The notes beneath the pieces were generated by a model, which ran no database searches, was not told where the DNA came from, and worked only from the letters and a program-made list of their open reading frames with translations. Both the position numbers and the translations under genes were made by a program. Positions 5,878 to 8,927 of a stretch of DNA of 8,927 nucleotides are shown here, piece after piece (position 1 is the first letter of the stretch; each line of letters begins with the position of its first letter). Origin of the DNA: an uncultured Oxalobacter sp. (GTDB lineage: Bacteria > Pseudomonadota > Gammaproteobacteria > Burkholderiales > Burkholderiaceae_D); the NCBI GenBank assembly GCA_905202055.1, contig CAJKQK010000079.1:1-8927 (forward strand). Direction: 5' to 3'.

Positions 5878-7752
5878 ATGATCGACAATTTTTTCAACTG
5901 GCTGGCAGGTCTCCGGATGACCCTGACCGGCGGGATCTTTTTATCGGCAAGTCTGGCTTTCATGCTGATGGGGGTCAGCGTTGCGTTCGACCCCGCCTGG
6001 GTGACGGTTTTCATTTCCGGTTCGCCCATTCTTTACAGTGCATTGAAGAGATTGCTGGAGGAACGGAAGATTTCCTCGGCTTTGCTGATCTCCATTGCCA
6101 TGATCGCTTCCATATGCATTGGTGAATTGTTCGCCGCCGGAGAAGTGGCTTTCATTATGGCCCTCGGCGGCATACTCGAAGACAGGACGGTGGAAAAGGC
6201 GAAACGGGGGATCAGAAAGCTCGTCAGCCTGATTCCTGCGCAGGCCAGACGGGTTGTCGGAAACGATGAGGAAACCGTTTTCGTCAATGCGATTGAAACG
6301 GGTGATCTGATCCGGGTCATCCCCGGCGAAACCATCCCGGTTGACGGAAACATCGTTGACGGCGATACATCAATTGACCAGTCCGTCATGACCGGGGAGT
6401 CCCTGCCTGTCGACAAGACGCGGGGCGATCCGGTATTCAGCGGGACAATCAACTGTTTCGGGACAATCGATTATGTGGCGACACGGGTCGGGGACGATTC
6501 AGCTGTCCAGAAGCTCGTCAGGATGGTGAGTGAGGCCGAACAGAATCAGGCGCCAATGCAACGTATTGTCGATAAATGGGCCAGCTGGCTGGTTCCGCTG
6601 GCGCTGCTTGTCGCGGTGCTCACGTATTTCGTGACAGGCGACATCACCCGGGCGGTTACCGTACTGGTTGTCTTTTGCCCCTGTGCACTGGTGCTGGCGA
6701 CGCCGACCACTATCATGGCGGCCATCGGGCAGGCGACACGCAATGGTGTTCTCGTCAAGTCCGGGCACGCTCTGGAAATCATGGGACGCGTCGACAGTAT
6801 CGCTTTCGACAAGACGGGCACGTTGACGAACGGAAAACTGGCGGTGAGTGATGTCATTCTGTTTTCTCCGCACGTCGATACGACCGGTTTTCTCCGCATG
6901 GCGGCTTCTGCCGAGATGCGTTCGGAACATCCTCTCGGAAAGGCGGTTGTCGATTATGCCCGGAAAAAAGAAATCGTTCTTTCCAGTCCGGACCGGTTCC
7001 TGATGGTTCCGGGAAAAGGTGTCCGTGCGCGTATCGATGAGACAGATATCATGTGCGGTAATGTCGCGCACCTTGCCGATTTCGATATCATGATGGACGG
7101 GAACCGGCTCTCTGTCATGAACAAGTTTCTTTCGGAAGGAAAAGCGGTCGTTCTGGTCGCGCGCGGGAAGGAATGTATCGGCCTGATCGCTTTGTCCGAC
7201 ACGCTCCGGCCTGCTGCGAAAGACATGACAGGCGCTCTTGTCAGGATGGGAACCGACATTTTTTTACTGACAGGCGACCATATCCGGACAGCACGTTATT
7301 TCGCCCGTCTGGCGGGTATTGAAAAGATTGGCGCGGGGCTTTTACCAGCGCAGAAAGTGGATGCCATCCGGGAGATGCAGCGGGATAATCGTGTCGTCTG
7401 CATGACAGGAGACGGCGTCAACGACGCGCCTGCCCTGAAAGTGGCGGATATCGGTATTGCGATGGGAAGCATGGGAAGCGATATAGCGGTCGAGACGGCC
7501 GATATTGCCCTGATGGGCGACGACCTGTCGAAAATCCCTTACCTTAAGAAATTGTCGAACGTCACGGTCAGCACGATCCGGTTCAATATCGTATTGTCGA
7601 TGGCGATCAATCTGGTGGCGATTACGCTTTCCGTCATGGGAATCCTGAATCCGGTTACCGGGGCCATCGTCCATAACGCCGGGTCTGTGCTGGTGGTGCT
7701 CAATGCCAGTCTGTTATATGACCGCAAAATCGTTCCGGATAAAGAAGCCTGA
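5878..7752 (+). CDS. P1B-type heavy-metal-transporting ATPase lacking an N-terminal metal-binding domain
   Basis: This inner-membrane pump drives metal ions across the membrane by ATP hydrolysis. From ATG 5878 it has 624 residues. Two membrane segments at about 15-57 and two at 66-99 precede the actuator domain (TGES, 172-175). TM5 lies at about 235-255. TM6 carries the metal-site motif CPC (267-269). The phosphorylated aspartate D311 is in DKTGTLT, the P1B-specific HP dipeptide is at 351-352, TGD at 465-467 and GDGVNDAP at 511-518. TM7 and TM8 lie at about 569-612 with HN at 599-600 and GS at 602-603. No HMA or His-rich N-terminus exists. CPC excludes the SPC-type cobalt subgroup. The TM8 residues fit neither the copper pattern (MxxSS) nor the ZntA/CadA aspartate, so the ion is uncertain. 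ATG 5878 has AGGGG 6 nt upstream and is preferred to in-frame ATG 5863. Transcription is probably repressed through the upstream dyad; the gene converges on the repressor gene. Confidence 0.94.
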   Translation: MIDNFFNWLAGLRMTLTGGIFLSASLAFMLMGVSVAFDPAWVTVFISGSPILYSALKRLLEERKISSALLISIAMIASICIGELFAAGEVAFIMALGGILEDRTVEKAKRGIRKLVSLIPAQARRVVGNDEETVFVNAIETGDLIRVIPGETIPVDGNIVDGDTSIDQSVMTGESLPVDKTRGDPVFSGTINCFGTIDYVATRVGDDSAVQKLVRMVSEAEQNQAPMQRIVDKWASWLVPLALLVAVLTYFVTGDITRAVTVLVVFCPCALVLATPTTIMAAIGQATRNGVLVKSGHALEIMGRVDSIAFDKTGTLTNGKLAVSDVILFSPHVDTTGFLRMAASAEMRSEHPLGKAVVDYARKKEIVLSSPDRFLMVPGKGVRARIDETDIMCGNVAHLADFDIMMDGNRLSVMNKFLSEGKAVVLVARGKECIGLIALSDTLRPAAKDMTGALVRMGTDIFLLTGDHIRTARYFARLAGIEKIGAGLLPAQKVDAIREMQRDNRVVCMTGDGVNDAPALKVADIGIAMGSMGSDIAVETADIALMGDDLSKIPYLKKLSNVTVSTIRFNIVLSMAINLVAITLSVMGILNPVTGAIVHNAGSVLVVLNASLLYDRKIVPDKEA

Positions 7753-7772
7753 ACCGGGATGCGGCCGGTTCA
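7750..7772. terminator. Shared bidirectional hairpin between convergent ATPase and repressor genes
   Basis: TGAACCGG (7750-7757) and CCGGTTCA (7765-7772) form a perfect 8-bp stem with a 7-nt loop. The TGA stop of the ATPase is the first three bases, and the TGA stop of the opposing repressor gene is the last three on the other strand. Flanking T-tracts are short (TTTAAG on plus, TTCTTTA on minus), so termination may be modest. Confidence 0.6.
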
Positions 7773-8042
7773 TTTAAGATAGGATTTGAGGGTCTTGATG
7801 ACTTGCTCCACATCTTTCGACCGTTTTTCCGGTGCGATTTCATCGTTGGCCAGATGTTCACGGATATGGCCTTCGATCACTTCCGTCATCAGTCCCGACA
7901 CGGCACCGCGAATGGCCGCTATCTGCTGGAGTATGTCGTTGCAGTCCGATCCGCTTTCAAGCGCTTTTTCAAGCGCCTGTGCCTGGCCCGTGATACGCCG
8001 GACTCTCGTCAGGAGGTGTTTTTTATGGTGGACAGTGTGCAT
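7770..8042 (-). CDS. RcnR/FrmR-family metal-sensing transcriptional repressor
   Basis: This 90-residue all-helical repressor belongs to the CsoR/RcnR/FrmR (DUF156) family, which binds G-tract operators as a tetramer and releases DNA on metal or aldehyde binding. Family hallmarks are LTRVRRITGQ (11-20) and CNDILQQIAAIRGAVSGLM (34-52). Aligned to E. coli RcnR (H3, C35, H60, H64), the ligands are H2, C34, H59 and H63, the complete His-Cys-His-His set used for Ni/Co. FrmR has Pro at the first and Glu at the last of these positions, so a pure formaldehyde sensor is less likely. Extra histidines at 5, 6 and 9 crowd the N-terminus. The frame is open upstream to 8192, but ATG 8042 has AAAGGA about 7 nt upstream and gives the family length. 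The gene is convergent with the metal ATPase and is its likely regulator through the dyad at 5821-5844. No similar G-tract dyad is seen before its own start. Confidence 0.9.
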   Translation of the reverse strand: MHTVHHKKHLLTRVRRITGQAQALEKALESGSDCNDILQQIAAIRGAVSGLMTEVIEGHIREHLANDEIAPEKRSKDVEQVIKTLKSYLK

Positions 8043-8288
8043 GACGCGTTCCTTTTGTTGTTTGCGTAAATACTGTACCAGAAAAAACTTCGACACGGCT
8101 TGTCTTGTCCGGAAGGGGGAAAGCCGATTCGGGACCGGAAGGCACGGCGCCCTTGTGGGCAATCGGTCAGGCAGGCCATCAGACCGGGCCATTCAAGCCA
8201 GTCGCGGTCGTTCACTCCGACATCTTTTGTTGCCGGTTTGCCAGTGTCTTTCACTTTCCGGCCGGATGTCATTCGACAGCCGGAAGTT

Positions 8289-8927
8289 TCATTTTCTTGC
8301 GCCGGTTTGTTCTTTTGCCCGTGCAGCCTGAGCTTTTTCAGCCCATTGATCGGACAGAGTCTGATTGGCAGGGATGTGCTTGTAGCCGACCTGATAGATT
8401 CTGGCCAGTTTGTCCATCGCCTTGATGGTGCCCTGAGCAGCGCTTTTTTCGTACCAGTAGATGGCCTTGTCGATATCTTTTTCTGTTCCCTGCCCTGTAC
8501 GATAGTTTTCGGCAACGTTATATTGAGCACCAGCGTCTCCTGCTTCACCGGCTTTTTTGTATAGTTCAAAAGCTTTTTGATCGTCCCGATTACCTCCGAG
8601 ACCTTTTGAGTAAAGTATCCCCAGGTTCGATATGGCTCTTACATGGTCTTGATAAGCCGCTTTTTGATACCATTCACGAGCCTGTGAATAGTCCTGTTCA
8701 ACACCAAGACCTTTATGGAATAAAACGCCAAGATTGTACTGTGCGTCAGAAAGGCCCATTAAGGCAGCCCATCGATACCATTGAGCGGCTTTTGTATAAT
8801 CCTGTTTCACTCCCTTATTAAAATGGTACATAACTCCAATAAAAAATATTGCTTCTCTATTTCCTTGCTCCGCAGATTTTGCAAACCATTGCATGGCTTT
8901 TTGATAATCTATGAAATAAGATAAAAA
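8289..8927 (-). CDS. Sel1-repeat (TPR-like) protein, partial, N-terminus beyond the window
   Basis: The frame is open to the right edge, so the start is outside the window; the internal ATG at 8894 lies within a repeat and is not the start. The 212 visible residues hold five tandem Sel1 repeats of about 36 residues, beginning DYQKAMQWF, DYTKAAQWY, DYSQAREWY, DDQKAFELY and DIDKAIYWY. Typical turns include AQYNLGVLFHKGLGVEQ. The tail (KAQAARAKEQTGARK) is charged and ends at TGA 8291-8289. Sel1 repeats form alpha-solenoids that serve as protein-protein scaffolds, often exported to the periplasm. A signal peptide, if any, is not visible here and the partner is unknown. Its codons are AT-richer than those of the flanking metal cassette. 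The 246 bp between it and the repressor gene contain no supported gene and no convincing terminator. Confidence 0.88.
   Translation of the reverse strand, partial: FLSYFIDYQKAMQWFAKSAEQGNREAIFFIGVMYHFNKGVKQDYTKAAQWYRWAALMGLSDAQYNLGVLFHKGLGVEQDYSQAREWYQKAAYQDHVRAISNLGILYSKGLGGNRDDQKAFELYKKAGEAGDAGAQYNVAENYRTGQGTEKDIDKAIYWYEKSAAQGTIKAMDKLARIYQVGYKHIPANQTLSDQWAEKAQAARAKEQTGARK

Noticed and set aside
8009..8569. 186-residue minus-strand frame across the Sel1 gene end and repressor start
   Set aside because: Out of frame with both genes; it shows neither Sel1 repeats nor any other family motif.

Overview
The window is moderately GC-rich bacterial DNA, tightly packed and mostly on the minus strand. 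The gene set fits an anaerobic or gut-type bacterium: a clostridial-style Rrf2 regulator next to cysteine synthase, PatB/MalY and MetB-type C-S enzymes, a hybrid-kinase remnant, a P1B metal ATPase with an RcnR/FrmR-family repressor, and a Sel1-repeat protein. The RcnR-like protein and the composition lean toward a Gram-negative, possibly betaproteobacterial, host. That assignment is weak because no rRNA or lineage marker is present.

Region 1 (about 115-4300, minus strand) is a sulfur amino acid unit. Transcription runs from an Rrf2-family regulator (4238-3801) through a structured leader, cysK (3508-2576) and a 788-residue protein that joins two PLP enzymes in one frame (2534-168). It ends at a strong intrinsic terminator (116-152). 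The natural reading is sulfide to cysteine (CysK), then cysteine to cystathionine to homocysteine (MetB-like plus PatB/MalY-like domains). The rrf2-cysK leader holds a previously unlisted 53-codon ORF with an ideal Shine-Dalgarno and Cys-Cys-Cys and Cys-Cys codon runs. The same leader has a terminator-like hairpin and three mutually complementary segments. Together these suggest a cysteine-responsive attenuator.

Region 2 (4300-4667) has no protein gene. On the plus strand it carries a compact promoter, an ~87-nt structured segment and a strong terminator, which together look like an independent small RNA gene.

Region 3 (4668-5644, minus) is a decayed hybrid histidine kinase. Only the end of the ATPase domain and two receiver domains remain, with a frameshift in the first receiver.

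Region 4 (5800-8042) is a metal-efflux cassette. A P1B-type ATPase without an N-terminal metal-binding domain (plus) converges on an RcnR/FrmR-family repressor gene (minus). Both stop codons sit inside one shared palindromic hairpin. The ATPase promoter carries a perfect 8-bp dyad around a G-tract, the expected operator type for that repressor family.

Region 5 (8289-8927, minus) is the C-terminal part of a Sel1-repeat protein that runs off the right edge. Bases 1-114 and 8043-8288 contain no gene I can support.
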